DNA of 64,000 bases, from contig NW_027526666.1 in assembly GCF_052857255.1 (NCBI RefSeq), forward strand, positions 62,001-126,000. The letters are read 5' to 3'. The stretch's first letter is position 1, and every line of letters begins with the position of its first letter. Source of the stretch: Amblyomma americanum. Lineage: Eukaryota; Arthropoda; Arachnida; Ixodida; Ixodidae. Position numbers and translations under genes: made by a program. Shown here in pieces: positions 1 to 13,020 of this stretch. The notes below the pieces were generated by a model. It did not search any database. It saw only the letters and a list, made by a program, of their open reading frames with translations, and was not told where the DNA came from.

Positions 1-862
1 CGAAGAGTAGACGAGAGAAAGGTTTAATCTTTTTCTCTCAGAACTGCCCGAAAACTTGTATTCCGGCTCAAAACAACATGATACAACGTTTTAGATCGAA
101 ACTAGCAAGATTCACGAGCATCAATTTTACAAGTCGTCGAAGAGTAGACGAGAGAAAGGTGTAAAATTTTCTCTAAGAACTGCGCGAAAACTTGTATTCC
201 TGCTCAACACAACGGGATACATCGTTTTAGATCGAAACAAGCAAAATTCACGAGCATCGATTTTACAAGTCGTCGAAGAGTGGACGAGAGAAAGGTGTAA
301 ACGTTTTCTCTCAGAACTGCGCGAAAACTTGTATTCCGGCTCAAAACAACGGGATAGATCGTTTTAGATTGAAACTAGCAAGATTCACGAGCATCGATTT
401 TACAAGTCGTCGAAGAGAACGAAAGGTGTAAACTTTTTCTCTCAGAACTGCGCGAAAACTTGTATTCCGGCTCAAAACAACGGGATACATTGTTTTAGAT
501 CAAAACGAGTAAAATTCACGAGCATCGATTTTACAAGTCGTCGAGGAGTAGACGAGAGAAAGGTGTAAACTTTTTTCTCTAAAAACTGCGCGAAAACTTG
601 TATTCCGGCTCAAAACAACGGGATACATCGTTTTAGACCGAAACTAGCAAGATTCACGAGCATCGATTTTACAAGTCGTCGAAGAGTAGACGAGAGAAAG
701 GTGTAAACCTTTTCTCTCAGAACTGCGCGAAAACTTGTGTTCCGGCTCAAAACGACGGGATACATCGCTTTAGATCGAAACTAGCAAGATTCACGAGCAT
801 CGATTTTACAAGTCGTCGAAGAGTAGACGAGAGAAAGGTGTAAACTTTCTCTCTCAGATCTG
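1..862. repeat. T-type monomers at the left window edge (partial HOR)
   Basis: These are about 6.3 monomers of the GGTGTAAAC type. The first, with ACAACG and GAGCATCAATTTT, and the second, with TCTAAGAACTG and TTCCTGCTCAACAC, match the order seen near 9.8, 50.1, 53.6 and 57.5 kb, so this is the tail of an HOR that began outside the window. The monomer at about 411 has a private four-base shortening (GAGAACGAAAGG). There is no gene. Confidence 0.9.
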
Positions 863-3047
863 CGCGAAAACTTGTTTTCCGGCTCAAAACAACGGGATAC
901 ATCGTTTTAGACCGAAACTAGCAAGATTCACAAGCATCGATTTTACAAGTCGTCGAAGAGTAGAAGAGAGAAAGGTGTAAACTTTTTCTCTCAGAACTGC
1001 ACGAAAACTTGTATTCCGGCTCAAATCAACGGGATACATCGTTTTAGACCGAAACTAGCAAGATTCACGAGCATCGATTTTACAAGTCGCCGAAGAGTAG
1101 ACGAGAGAAAGGTGTAAACGTTTTCTCACAGGACTGCGCGAAAACTTGTATAACGGCTCAAAACAACAAGATAGATCGTTTTAGATCGAAACTAGCAAGA
1201 TTCACGAGCATCGATTTTACAAGTCGTCGAAGTGTAGACGAGAGAAAGGTGTAAAATTTTCTCTCAGAACTGCGCGAAAACTTGTATTCCGGCTCAAAAC
1301 AACGGGATACATCGTTTTAGATCGAAAAAAGCAAGATTCACGAGCATCGATTTTACAAGTCGTCGAAGAGAATGAGAGAAAAGTGTAAACTTTTTCTCTC
1401 AGAACTGCGCGAAAACTTGTATTCCTGCTCAACACAACGGGATACATCGTTTTAGATCGAAACAAGCAAAATTCACGAGCATCGATTTTACAAGTCGTCG
1501 AAGAGTAGACGAGAGAAAGGTGTAAACCATTACTCTCAGAACTGCGCGAAAACTTGTATTCCGGCTCAAAACAACGGCATACATCGCTTTAGATTAAAAC
1601 TAGCAAGATTCACGAGCATCGATTTTACAAGTCGTCGAAGAGTAGACGAGAGAAAGGTGTAAACTTTTTCTCTCAGAACTGCGCGAAAACTTGTGTTCCG
1701 GCTCAAAACGACGGGATACATCGTTTTAGATCGAAACTAGCAAGATTCACGAGCATCGAATTTACAAGTCGTCGAAGAGTAGACGAGAGAAAGGTGTAAA
1801 CTTTCTCTCTCAGATCTGCGCGAAAACTTGTTTTCCGGCTCAAAACAACGGGATACATCGTTTTAGATCTAAAACTAGCAAGATTAACGAGCAACGATTT
1901 TACAAGTCGTCGAAGAGAAGACGAGAGAAAGGTGTAAACTTTTTCTCTCAGAACTGCGCGAAAACTTGTATTCCGGCTCAAAACAACGGGATACATCGTT
2001 TTAGACCGAAACTAGCAAGATTCACAAGCATCGATTTTACAAGTCGTCGAAGAGTAGAAGAGAGAAAGGTGTAAACTTTTTCTCTCAGAACTGCACGAAA
2101 ACTTGTATTCCGGCTCAAAACAACGGGATACATCGTTTTAGACCGAAACTAGCAAGATTCACAAGCATCGATTTTACAAGTCGTCGAAGAGTAGAAGAGA
2201 GAAAGGTGTAAACTTTTTCTCTCAGAACTGCACGAAAACTTGTATTCCGGCTCAAAACAACAGGATACATCGTTTTAGATCGAAACTAGCAAGATTCAGG
2301 AGCATCGATTTTACAAGTCGTCGAAGAGTAGACGAGAAAAAGGTGTAACTTTTTCTCTCAGAACTGCGCGAAAACATGTATTCCGGCTCAAAACAACGGA
2401 TACATCGTTTTAGATCGAAACTAGCAAGATTCACAAGCATCGATTTTACAAGTCGTCGAAGAGAACGAGAGAAAGGTGTAAACTTTTTCTCTCAGAACTG
2501 CGCGCAAACTTGTATTCCGGCTCAAAACAACGGGATACATTGTTTTAGATCAAAACAAGCAAAATTCACGAGCATCGATTTTACAAGTCGTCGAAGAGTA
2601 GACGAGAGAAAGGTGTAAACTTTTTTCTCTAAAAACTGCGCGAAAACTTGTATTCCGGCTCAAAACAACGGGGTACATCGTTTTAGACCGAAACTAGCAA
2701 GATTCACGAGCATCGATTTTACAAGTCGTCGAAGTGTAGACGAGAGAAAGGTGTAAAATTTTCTCTCAGAACTGCGCGAAAACTTGTATTCCGGCTCAAA
2801 ACAACGGGATACATCGTTTTAGATCGAAACTAGCAAGATTCACAAGCATTGATGTTACAAGTCGTCGAAGAGTAGACGAGAGAAAGGTGTAAAATTTTCC
2901 CTCAGAACTGCGCGAAAACTTGTATTCCGGCTCAAAACAACGGGATACATTGTTTTAGATCGAAACTAGCAAGATTCACGAGCATCGATTTTACAAGTCG
3001 TCGAAGAGTAGACGAGAGAAAGGTGTAAACGTTTTCTCTCAGAACTT
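863..3047. repeat. 2185-bp HOR, copy 1 (16 monomers)
   Basis: Sequence from 863 recurs from 3048 at a constant offset of 2185 bp. Shared diagnostic variants include GTAAACCATTACTC at about 1523 and 3708, GTGTTCCGG with AACGACGGG at about 1693 and 3878, the BglII-type AGATCTAAAAC at about 1865 and 4050, and GAAAACATG at about 2370 and 4555. Differences between copies are few, for example CTCAG versus CTCCG near 3585. All monomers are T-type. Confidence 0.9.
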
Positions 3048-5096
3048 CGCGAAAACTTGTTTTCCGGCTCAAAACAACGGGATACATCGTTTTAGACCGA
3101 AACTAGCAAGATTCACAAGCATCGATTTTACAAGTCGTCGAAGAGTAGAAGAGAGAAAGGTGTAAACTTTTTCTCTCAGAACTGCACGAAAACTTGTATT
3201 CCGGCTCAAATCAACGGGATACATCGTTTTAGACCGAAACTAGCAAGATTCACGAGCATCGATTTTACAAGTCGCCGAAGAGTAGACGAGAGAAAGGTGT
3301 AAACGTTTTCTCACAGGACTGCGCGAAAACTTGTATTCCGGCTCAAAACAACAAGATAGATCGTTTTAGATCGAAACTAGCAAGATTCACGAGCATCGAT
3401 TTTACAAGTCGTCGAAGTGTAGACGAGAGAAAGGTGTAAAATTTTCTCTCAGAACTGCGCGAAAACTTGTATTCCGGCTCAAAACAACGGGATACATCGT
3501 TTTAGATCGAAAAAAGCAAGATTCACGAGCATCGATTTTACAAGTCGTCGAAGAGAATGAGAGAAAAGTGTAAACTTTTTCTCTCCGAACTGCGCGAAAA
3601 CTTGTATTCCTGCTCAACACAACGGGATACATCGTTTTAGATCGAAACAAGCAAAATTCACGAGCATCGATTTTACAAGTCGTCGAAGAGTAGACGAGAG
3701 AAAGGTGTAAACCATTACTCTCAGAACTGCGCGAAAACTTGTATTCCGGCTCAAAACAACGGCATACATCGCTTTAGATTAAAACTAGCAAGATTCACGA
3801 GCATCGATTTTACAAGTCGTCGAAGAGTAGACGAGAGAAAGGTGTAAACTTTTTCTCTCAGAACTGCGCGAAAACTTGTGTTCCGGCTCAAAACGACGGG
3901 ATACATCGTTTTAGATCGAAACTAGCAAGATTCACGAGCATCGAATTTACAAGTCGTCGAAGAGTAGACGAGAGAAAGGTGTAAACTTTCTCTCTCAGAT
4001 CTGCGCGAAAACTTGTTTTCCGGCTCAAAACAACGGGATACATCGTTTTAGATCTAAAACTAGCAAGATTAACGAGCAACGATTTTACAAGTCGTCGAAG
4101 AGAAGACGAGAGAAAGGTGTAAACTTTTTCTCTCAGAACTGCGCGAAAACTTGTATTCCGGCTCAAAACAACGGGATACATCGTTTTAGACCGAAACTAG
4201 CAAGATTCACAAGCATCGATTTTACAAGTCGTCGAAGAGTAGAAGAGAGAAAGGTGTAAACTTTTTCTCTCAGAACTGCACGAAAACTTGTATTCCGGCT
4301 CAAAACAACGGGATACATCGTTTTAGACCAAAACTAGCAAGATTCACAAGCATCGATTTTACAAGTCGTCGAAGAGTAGAAGAGAGAAAGGTGTAAACTT
4401 TTTCTCTCAGAACTGCACGAAAACTTGTATTCCGGCTCAAAACAACAGGATACATCGTTTTAGATCGAAACTAGCAAGATTCAGGAGCATCGATTTTACA
4501 AGTCGTCGAAGAGTAGACGAGAAAAAGGTGTAACTTTTTCTCTCAGAACTGCGCGAAAACATGTATTCCGGCTCAAAACAACGGATACATCGTTTTAGAT
4601 CGAAACTAGCAAGATTCACAAGCATCGATTTTACAAGTCGTCGAAGAGAACGAGAGAAAGGTGTAAACTTTTTCTCTCAGAACTGCGCGCAAACTTGTAT
4701 TCCGGCTCAAAACAACGGGATACATTGTTTTAGATCAAAACAAGCAAAATTCACGAGCATCGATTTTACAAGTCGTCGAAGAGTAGACGAGAGAAAGGTG
4801 TAAACTTTTTTCTCTAAAAACTGCGCGAAAACTTGTATTCCGGCTCAAAACAACGGGATACATCGTTTTAGATCGAAACTAGCAAGATTCACAAGCATTG
4901 ATGTTACAAGTCGTCGAAGAGTAGACGAGAGAAAGGTGTAAAATTTTCCCTCAGAACTGCGCGAAAACTTGTATTCCGGCTCAAAACAACGGGATACATT
5001 GTTTTAGATCGAAACTAGCAAGATTCACGAGCATCGATTTTACAAGTCGTCGAAGAGTAGACGAGAGAAAGGTGTAAACGTTTTCTCTCAGAACTT
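3048..5096. repeat. 2049-bp HOR, copy 2 (15 monomers, one monomer lost)
   Basis: It follows copy 1 at offset 2185 until about 4850, after which the offset is 2049. One monomer of copy 1, the GGGGTACATCG / GAAGTGTAGACGAG monomer near 2670-2800, is absent. The loss is a whole monomer with no scar, as expected for unequal exchange between neighbouring monomers. The last identifiable position (TTCGCG at about 5095) equals the end of copy 1. Confidence 0.88.
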
Positions 5097-5967
5097 CGCG
5101 AAAACTTGTGTTCCGGCTCAAAACAACGGGGTACATCGTTTTAGATCTAAAACTAGCAAGATTAACGAGCAACGATTTTACAAGTCGTCAAAGAGTAGAC
5201 GAGAGAAAGGTGTAAACTTTTTCTCTCAGAACTGCGCGAAAACTAGTATTCCGGCTCAAAACAACGGGATACATCGTTTTAGACCGAAACTAGCAAGATT
5301 CACAAGCATCGATTTTACAAGTCGTCGAAGAGGAGAAGAGAGAAAGGTGTAAACTTTTTCTCTCAGAACTGCACGAAAACTTGTATTCCGGCTCAAAACA
5401 ACGGGATACATCGTTTTAGACCGAAACTAGCAAGATTCACAAGCATCGATTTTACAAGTCGTCGAAGAGTAGAAGAGAGAAAGGTGTAAACTTTTTCTCT
5501 CAGAACTGCACGAAAACTTGTATTCCGGCTCAAAACAACAGGATACATCGTTTTAGATCGAAACTAGCAAGATTCAGGAGCATCGATTTTACAAGTCGTC
5601 GAAGAGTAGACGAGAGAAAGGTGTAAATTTTTCTCTCAGAACTGCGCGAAAACATGTATTCCGGCTCAAAACAACGGATACATCGTTTTAGATCGAAACT
5701 AGCAAGATTCACAAGCATCGATTTTACAAGTCGTCGAAGAGAACGAGAGAAAGGTGTAAACTTTTTCTCTCAGAACTGCGCGCAAACTTGTATTCCGGCT
5801 CAAAACAACGGGATACATTGTTTTAGATCAAAACAAGCAAAATTCACGAGCATCGATTTTACAAGTCGTCGAAGAGTAGACGAGAGAAAGGTGTAAACTT
5901 TTTTCTCTAAAAACTGCGCGAAAACTTGTATTCCGGCTCAAAACAACGGGGTACATCGTTTTAGACC
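5097..5967. repeat. Partial third copy of the 2.1-kb HOR (starts mid-unit)
   Basis: From 5097 the sequence matches 4004 onward (offset 1093 bp, eight monomers), so the unit restarts in its middle. The GAAAACATG monomer and the GCGCGCAAAC monomer appear again near 5652 and 5780. The GGGGTACATCG monomer lost from copy 2 is present here near 5950. Copy 3 is therefore not a simple derivative of copy 2. Confidence 0.82.
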
Positions 5968-8017
5968 GAAACTAGCAAGATTCACGAGCATCGATTTTAC
6001 AAGTCGTCGAAGTGTAGACGAGAGAAAGGTGTAAAATTCTCTCTCAGAACTGCGCGAAAACTTGTATTCCGGCTCAAAACAACGGGATACATCGTTTTAG
6101 ATCGAAACTAGCAAGATTCACAAGCATTGATTTTACCGGTCGTCGAAGAGTAGACGAGAGAAAGGTGTAAAATTTTCCCTCAGAACTGCGCGAAAACTTG
6201 TATTCCGGCTCAAAACAACGGGATACATTGTTTTAGATCGAAACTAGCAAGATTCACGAGCATCGATTTTACAAGTCGTCGAAGAGTAGACGAGAGAAAG
6301 GTGTAAACTTTTTCTCTCAGAACTGCGCGAAAACTTGTGTTCCGGCTCAAAACGACGGGATACATCGTTTTAGATCGAAACTAGCAAGATTCACGAGCAT
6401 CGATTTTACAAGTTGTCGAAGAGTAGACGAAAGAAAGGTGTAAACTTTCTCTCTCAGATCTGCGCGAAAACTTGTTTTCCGGCTCAAAACAACGGGATAC
6501 ATCGTTTTAGATCTAAAACTAGCAAGATTAACGAGCAACGATTTTACAAGTCGTCAAAGAGTAGACGAGAGAAAGGTGTAAACTTTTTCTCTCAGAACTG
6601 CGCGAAAACTAGTATTCCGGCTCAAAACAACGGGATACATCGTTTTAGACCGAAACCAGCAAGATTCACAAGCATCGATTTTACAAGTCGTCGAAGAGTA
6701 GACGAGAGAAAGGTTTAAACTTTTTCTCTCAGAACTGCGCGAAAACTTGTATTCCGGCTCAAAACAACGGGATACAACGTTTTAGATCGAAACTAGCAAG
6801 ATTCAGGAGCATCGATTTTACAAGTCGTCGAAGAGAACGAGAGAAAGGTGTAAACTTTTTCTCTCAGAACTGCGCGAAAACTTGTATTCCGGCTCAAAAC
6901 AACGGGATACATTGTTTTAGATCAAAACAAGCAAAATTCACGAGCATCGATTTTACAATTCGTCGAAGAGTAGACGAGAGAAAGGTGTAAAATTTTCTCT
7001 CAGAACTGCGCGAAAACTTGTATTCCGGCTCAAAACAACGGGATACATCGTTTTAGATCGAAACTAGCAAGATTCACGAGCATCGATTTTACAAGTCGTC
7101 GAAGAGTAGACGAGAGAAAGGTGTAAACTTTTTCTCTCAGAACTGCGCGAAAACTTGTATTCCGGCTCAAAACAACGGGATACATCGTTTTAGACCGAAA
7201 ATAGTAAGATTCACAAGCATCGATTTTACAAGTCGTCGAAGAGGAGAAGAGAGAAAGGTGTAAACTTTTTCTCTCAGAACTGCACGAAAACTTGTAATCC
7301 GGCTCAAAACAACGGGATACATCGTTTTAGACCGAAACCAGCAAGATTCACAAGCATCGATTTTACAAGTCGTCGAAGAGTAGACGAGAGAAAGGTTTAA
7401 ACTTTTTTCTCTCAGAACTGCGCGAAAACTTGTATTCCGGCTCAAAACAACGGGATACAACGTTTTAGATCGAAACTAGCAAGATTCACGAGCATCGATT
7501 TTACAAGTCGTCGAAGAGAATGAGAGAAAGGTGTAAACTTTTTCTCTAAGAACTGCGCGAAAACTTCTATTCCTGCTCAACACAACGGGATACATCGTTT
7601 TAGATCGAAACAAGCAAAATTCACGAGCATCGATTTTACAAGTCGTCGAAGAGTAGACGAGAGAAAGGTGTAAACCATTACTCTCAGAACTGCGCGAAAA
7701 CTTGTATTCCGGCTCAAAACAACGGGATACAACGTTTTAGATCGAAACTAGCAAGATTCACGGGCATCAATTTTACAAGTCGTCGAAGAGTAGACGAGAG
7801 AAAGGTGTAAACTTTTTCTCTAAGAACTGCGCGAAAACTTGTATTCCTGCTCAACACAACGGGATACATCGTTTTAGATCGAAACAAGCAAAATTCACGA
7901 GCATCGATTTTACAAGTCGTCGAAGAGTGGACGAGAGAAAGGTGTAAACTTTTTCTCTCAGAACTGCGCGAAAACTTGTATTCCGGCTCAAAACAACGGG
8001 ATACATCGTTTTAGATT
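5968..8017. repeat. 2050-bp HOR, copy a (15 monomers)
   Basis: It matches 8018-10067 at a constant offset of 2050 bp, and I found no mismatch or indel in the stretches I compared. Markers are TTTTACCGGTCG (about 6132), GTGTTCCGG plus AACGACGGG (about 6345), GAAAACTAGTATTCC (about 6605), AATAGTAAG (about 7199), TTGTAATCCGG (about 7294) and GTAAACCATTACTC (about 7667). The match begins just after GGTTTAGACCG-type bases at 5967 and extends 15 bases past the second copy. Confidence 0.93.
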
Positions 8018-10067
8018 GAAACTAGCAAGATTCACGAGCATCGATTTTACAAGTCGTCGAAGTGTAGACGAGAGAAAGGTGTAAAATTCTCTCTCAGAAC
8101 TGCGCGAAAACTTGTATTCCGGCTCAAAACAACGGGATACATCGTTTTAGATCGAAACTAGCAAGATTCACAAGCATTGATTTTACCGGTCGTCGAAGAG
8201 TAGACGAGAGAAAGGTGTAAAATTTTCCCTCAGAACTGCGCGAAAACTTGTATTCCGGCTCAAAACAACGGGATACATTGTTTTAGATCGAAACTAGCAA
8301 GATTCACGAGCATCGATTTTACAAGTCGTCGAAGAGTAGACGAGAGAAAGGTGTAAACTTTTTCTCTCAGAACTGCGCGAAAACTTGTGTTCCGGCTCAA
8401 AACGACGGGATACATCGTTTTAGATCGAAACTAGCAAGATTCACGAGCATCGATTTTACAAGTTGTCGAAGAGTAGACGAAAGAAAGGTGTAAACTTTCT
8501 CTCTCAGATCTGCGCGAAAACTTGTTTTCCGGCTCAAAACAACGGGATACATCGTTTTAGATCTAAAACTAGCAAGATTAACGAGCAACGATTTTACAAG
8601 TCGTCAAAGAGTAGACGAGAGAAAGGTGTAAACTTTTTCTCTCAGAACTGCGCGAAAACTAGTATTCCGGCTCAAAACAACGGGATACATCGTTTTAGAC
8701 CGAAACCAGCAAGATTCACAAGCATCGATTTTACAAGTCGTCGAAGAGTAGACGAGAGAAAGGTTTAAACTTTTTCTCTCAGAACTGCGCGAAAACTTGT
8801 ATTCCGGCTCAAAACAACGGGATACAACGTTTTAGATCGAAACTAGCAAGATTCAGGAGCATCGATTTTACAAGTCGTCGAAGAGAACGAGAGAAAGGTG
8901 TAAACTTTTTCTCTCAGAACTGCGCGAAAACTTGTATTCCGGCTCAAAACAACGGGATACATTGTTTTAGATCAAAACAAGCAAAATTCACGAGCATCGA
9001 TTTTACAATTCGTCGAAGAGTAGACGAGAGAAAGGTGTAAAATTTTCTCTCAGAACTGCGCGAAAACTTGTATTCCGGCTCAAAACAACGGGATACATCG
9101 TTTTAGATCGAAACTAGCAAGATTCACGAGCATCGATTTTACAAGTCGTCGAAGAGTAGACGAGAGAAAGGTGTAAACTTTTTCTCTCAGAACTGCGCGA
9201 AAACTTGTATTCCGGCTCAAAACAACGGGATACATCGTTTTAGACCGAAAATAGTAAGATTCACAAGCATCGATTTTACAAGTCGTCGAAGAGGAGAAGA
9301 GAGAAAGGTGTAAACTTTTTCTCTCAGAACTGCACGAAAACTTGTAATCCGGCTCAAAACAACGGGATACATCGTTTTAGACCGAAACCAGCAAGATTCA
9401 CAAGCATCGATTTTACAAGTCGTCGAAGAGTAGACGAGAGAAAGGTTTAAACTTTTTTCTCTCAGAACTGCGCGAAAACTTGTATTCCGGCTCAAAACAA
9501 CGGGATACAACGTTTTAGATCGAAACTAGCAAGATTCACGAGCATCGATTTTACAAGTCGTCGAAGAGAATGAGAGAAAGGTGTAAACTTTTTCTCTAAG
9601 AACTGCGCGAAAACTTCTATTCCTGCTCAACACAACGGGATACATCGTTTTAGATCGAAACAAGCAAAATTCACGAGCATCGATTTTACAAGTCGTCGAA
9701 GAGTAGACGAGAGAAAGGTGTAAACCATTACTCTCAGAACTGCGCGAAAACTTGTATTCCGGCTCAAAACAACGGGATACAACGTTTTAGATCGAAACTA
9801 GCAAGATTCACGGGCATCAATTTTACAAGTCGTCGAAGAGTAGACGAGAGAAAGGTGTAAACTTTTTCTCTAAGAACTGCGCGAAAACTTGTATTCCTGC
9901 TCAACACAACGGGATACATCGTTTTAGATCGAAACAAGCAAAATTCACGAGCATCGATTTTACAAGTCGTCGAAGAGTGGACGAGAGAAAGGTGTAAACT
10001 TTTTCTCTCAGAACTGCGCGAAAACTTGTATTCCGGCTCAAAACAACGGGATACATCGTTTTAGATT
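8018..10067. repeat. 2050-bp HOR, copy b (15 monomers)
   Basis: This is a direct tandem copy of the preceding 2050 bp with all the same markers, including the rare TTTTACCGGTCG at about 8182 and AATAGTAAG at about 9249. The first mismatch after the copy is at 10083 (TTAACG versus TTCACG at 8033). Near-perfect identity in an array where neighbouring units differ by a few per cent marks this as the most recent large duplication in the window, or an assembly artefact. Confidence 0.92.
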
Positions 10068-13020
10068 GAAACTAGCAAGATTAACGAGCATCGATTTTAC
10101 AAGTCGTCGAAGAGTAGACGAGAGAAAGGTGTAAACATTTTCTCTCAGATTGGTGCGAAAACTTGTATTCCGGCTCAAAACAACAGAATACATTGTTTTA
10201 GATCGAAACTAGCAAAATTCACGAGCATCGATTTTACATGTCGTCGAAGAGTAGTCGAGAGAAAGGTGTAAACTTTTTCTCTCAGAACTGCGCGACAACT
10301 TGTATCCGGCTCAAAACAACGGGATACATCGTTTTAGACCGAAACCAGCAAGACTCACAAGCATTGATTTTACAAGTCGTCGAAGAGTAGACGAGAGAAA
10401 GGTTTAAACTTTTTCTCTCAGAACTGCGCGAAAACTTGTATTCCGGCTCAAAACAACGGGATACAACGTTTTAGATCGAAACTAGCAAGATTCAGGAGCA
10501 TCGATTTTACAAGTCGTCGAAGAGTAGACGAGAAAAAGGTGTAAAGTTTTCTCTCAGAACTGCGTGAAAACATGTATTCCGGCTCAAAACAACGGATACA
10601 TCGTTTTAGATCGAAACTAGCAAGATTCACAAGCATCGATTTTACAAGTCGTCGAAGAGAGCGAGAGAAAGGTGTAAACTTTTTCTCTCAGAACTGCGCG
10701 AAAACTTGTATTCCGGCTCAAAACAACGGGATACATTGTTTTAGATCAAAACAAGCAAAATTCACGAGCATCGATTTTACAAGTCGTCGAAGAGTAGACG
10801 AGAGAAAGGTGTAAACTTTTTTCTCTAAAAACTGCGCGAAAACTTGTATTCCGGCTCAAAACAACGGGATACATCGTTTTAGACCGAAACTAGCAAGATT
10901 CACGAGCATCGATTTTACAAGTCGTCGAAGTGTAGACGAGAGAAAGGTGTAAAATTTTCTCTCAGAACTGCGCGAAAACTTGTATTCCGGCTCAAAACAA
11001 CGGGATACATCGTTTTAGATCGAAAATAGCAAGATTCAGGAGCATCGATTTTACAAGTCGTCGAAGAGTAGACGAAAAAAAGGTGTAAATTTTTCTCTCA
11101 GAACTGCGTGAAAACCTGTATTCCGGCTCAAAACAACGGATACATCGTTTTAGATCGAAACTAGCAAGATTCAGGAGCATCGATTTTACAAGTCGTCGAA
11201 GAGTAGACGAGAAAAAGGTGTAAATTTTTCTCTCAGAACTGCGCGAAAACATGTATTCCGGCTCAAAACAACGGATACAACGTTTTAGATCGAAACTAGC
11301 AAGATTCAGGAGCATCGATTTTACAAGTCGTCGAAGAGTAGACGAGAAAAAGGTGTAAATTTTTCTCTCAGAACTGCGCGAAAACATGTATTCCGGCTCA
11401 AAACAACGGATACATCGTTTTAGATCGAAACTAGCAAGATTCACAAGCATCGATTTTACAAGTCGTCGAAGAGAACGAGAGAAAGGTGTAAACTTTTTCT
11501 CTCAGAACTGCGCGAAAACTTGTATTCCGGCTCAAAACAACGGGATACATTGTTTTAGATCAAAACAAGCAAAATTCACGAGCATCGATTTTACAAGTCG
11601 TCGAAGAGTAGACGAGAGAAAGGTGGAAACTTTTTCTCTCAGAACTGCGCGAAAACTTGTAATCCGGCTCAAAACCACGGGATACATCATTTTAGATCGA
11701 AACTAGCAAGATTCACGAGCATCGATTTTACAAGTCGTCGAAGAGTAGACGAGAGAAAGGTGGAAACCTTTTCTCTCAGAATTGCGCGAAAACTTGTATT
11801 CCGGCTCAGAACAACGGAATACAATGTTTTAGATCGAAACTAGCAAGATTCAGGAGCATCGATTTTTCAAGTCGTCGAAGAGTAGACGAAAAAAAGGTGT
11901 AAATTTTTCTCTCAGAACTGCGCGAAAACATGTATTCCGGCTCAAAACAACGGATACATCGTTTTAGATCGAAACTAGCAAGATTCACAAGCATCGATTT
12001 TACAAGTCGTCGAAGAGAACGAGAGAAAGGTGTAAACTTTTTCTCTCAGAACTGCGCGAAAACTTGTATTCCGGCTCAAAACAACGAGATACATTGTTTT
12101 AGATCAAAACAAGCAAAATTCACGAGCATCGATTTTACAAGTCGTCGAAGAGTAGACGAGAGAAAGGTGGAAAATTTTTCTCTCAGAACTGCGCGAAAAC
12201 TTGTAATCCGGCTCAAAACCACGGGATACATCATTTTAGATCGAAACTAGCAAGATTCACGAGCATCGATTTTACAAGTCATCGACGAGTAGACGAGAGA
12301 AAGGTGGAAACTTTTTCTCTCAGAACTGCGCGAAAACTTGTAATCCGGCTCAAAACAACGCGATACATCGTTTTAGAACGAAACTAGCAAGATTCTCGAG
12401 CATCGATTTTACAAGTCGCCGAAGAGTAGACGAGAGAAAGGTGGAAACTTTTTCTCTCAGAACTGCGCGAAAACTTGTATTCCGGCACAAAACAACGGGA
12501 TACATTGTTTTAGATCGAAACAAGCAAGATTCACGTGCATCGATTTTACAAGTCGTTGAAGAGTAGACGAGAAAAAGGTGTAAATATTTCTCTCACAACT
12601 GCGCGAAAACATGTATTCCGGCTCAAAACAACGGATACATCGTTTTAGATCGAAACTAACAAGATTCACAAGCATTGATTTTACAAGTCGTCGAAGAGAA
12701 CGAGAGAAAGGTGTAAACTTTTTCTCTCAGAACTGCGCGAAAACTTGTATTCCGGCTCAAAACAACGGGATACATTGTTTTAGATCAAAACAAGCAAAAT
12801 TCAAGAGCATCGATTTTACAAGTCGTCGAAGAGTAGACGAGAGAAAGGCGTAAACTTTTTTCTCTAAAAACTTCGCGAAAACTTGTATTCCGGCTCAAAA
12901 CAACGGGATACATCGTTTTAGACCGAAACTAGCAAGATTCACGAGCATCGATTTTACAAGTCGCCGAAGAGAATGAGAGAAAGGTGTAAACTTTTTCTCT
13001 AAGAACTGCGCGAAAACTTC
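9892..13020. repeat. 3129-bp HOR, copy 1 of series (23 monomers)
   Basis: It matches from 13021 onward at offset 3129 bp. The last 176 bp of the preceding unit overlap because HOR phase is arbitrary. It contains three successive 135-bp monomers at about 11.04-11.44 kb (CAGGAGC at 11037, 11172 and 11307) and the first G-type monomers of the window, from about 11621. It ends with the TTAAGAACTG / TTCTATTCCTGCTCAACAC monomer. The run GACAACTTGTATCCGG (about 10292, one T lost) is shared only with 13.43 and 50.61 kb. Confidence 0.88.
11037..11441. repeat. Run of three 135-bp monomers (frame-neutral length)
   Basis: CAGGAGC falls at 11037, 11172 and 11307, 135 bp apart. Each monomer has lost one base in the T-tract region (GTAAATTTTTCTC) and one in AACGGATAC. 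Because 135 is divisible by three, one minus-strand frame stays open over these monomers and gives the window's longest type of open frame (152 codons, 10992-11450). The same run recurs at about 14.03, 41.39 and 51.35 kb. I regard the frame as a length accident, not a gene. Confidence 0.85.

Noticed and set aside
10992..11450. 152-codon minus-strand frame as a repeat protein
   Set aside because: It exists only because three neighbouring monomers are 135 bp long. Flanking monomers close it, and an overlapping plus-strand frame runs through the same DNA.
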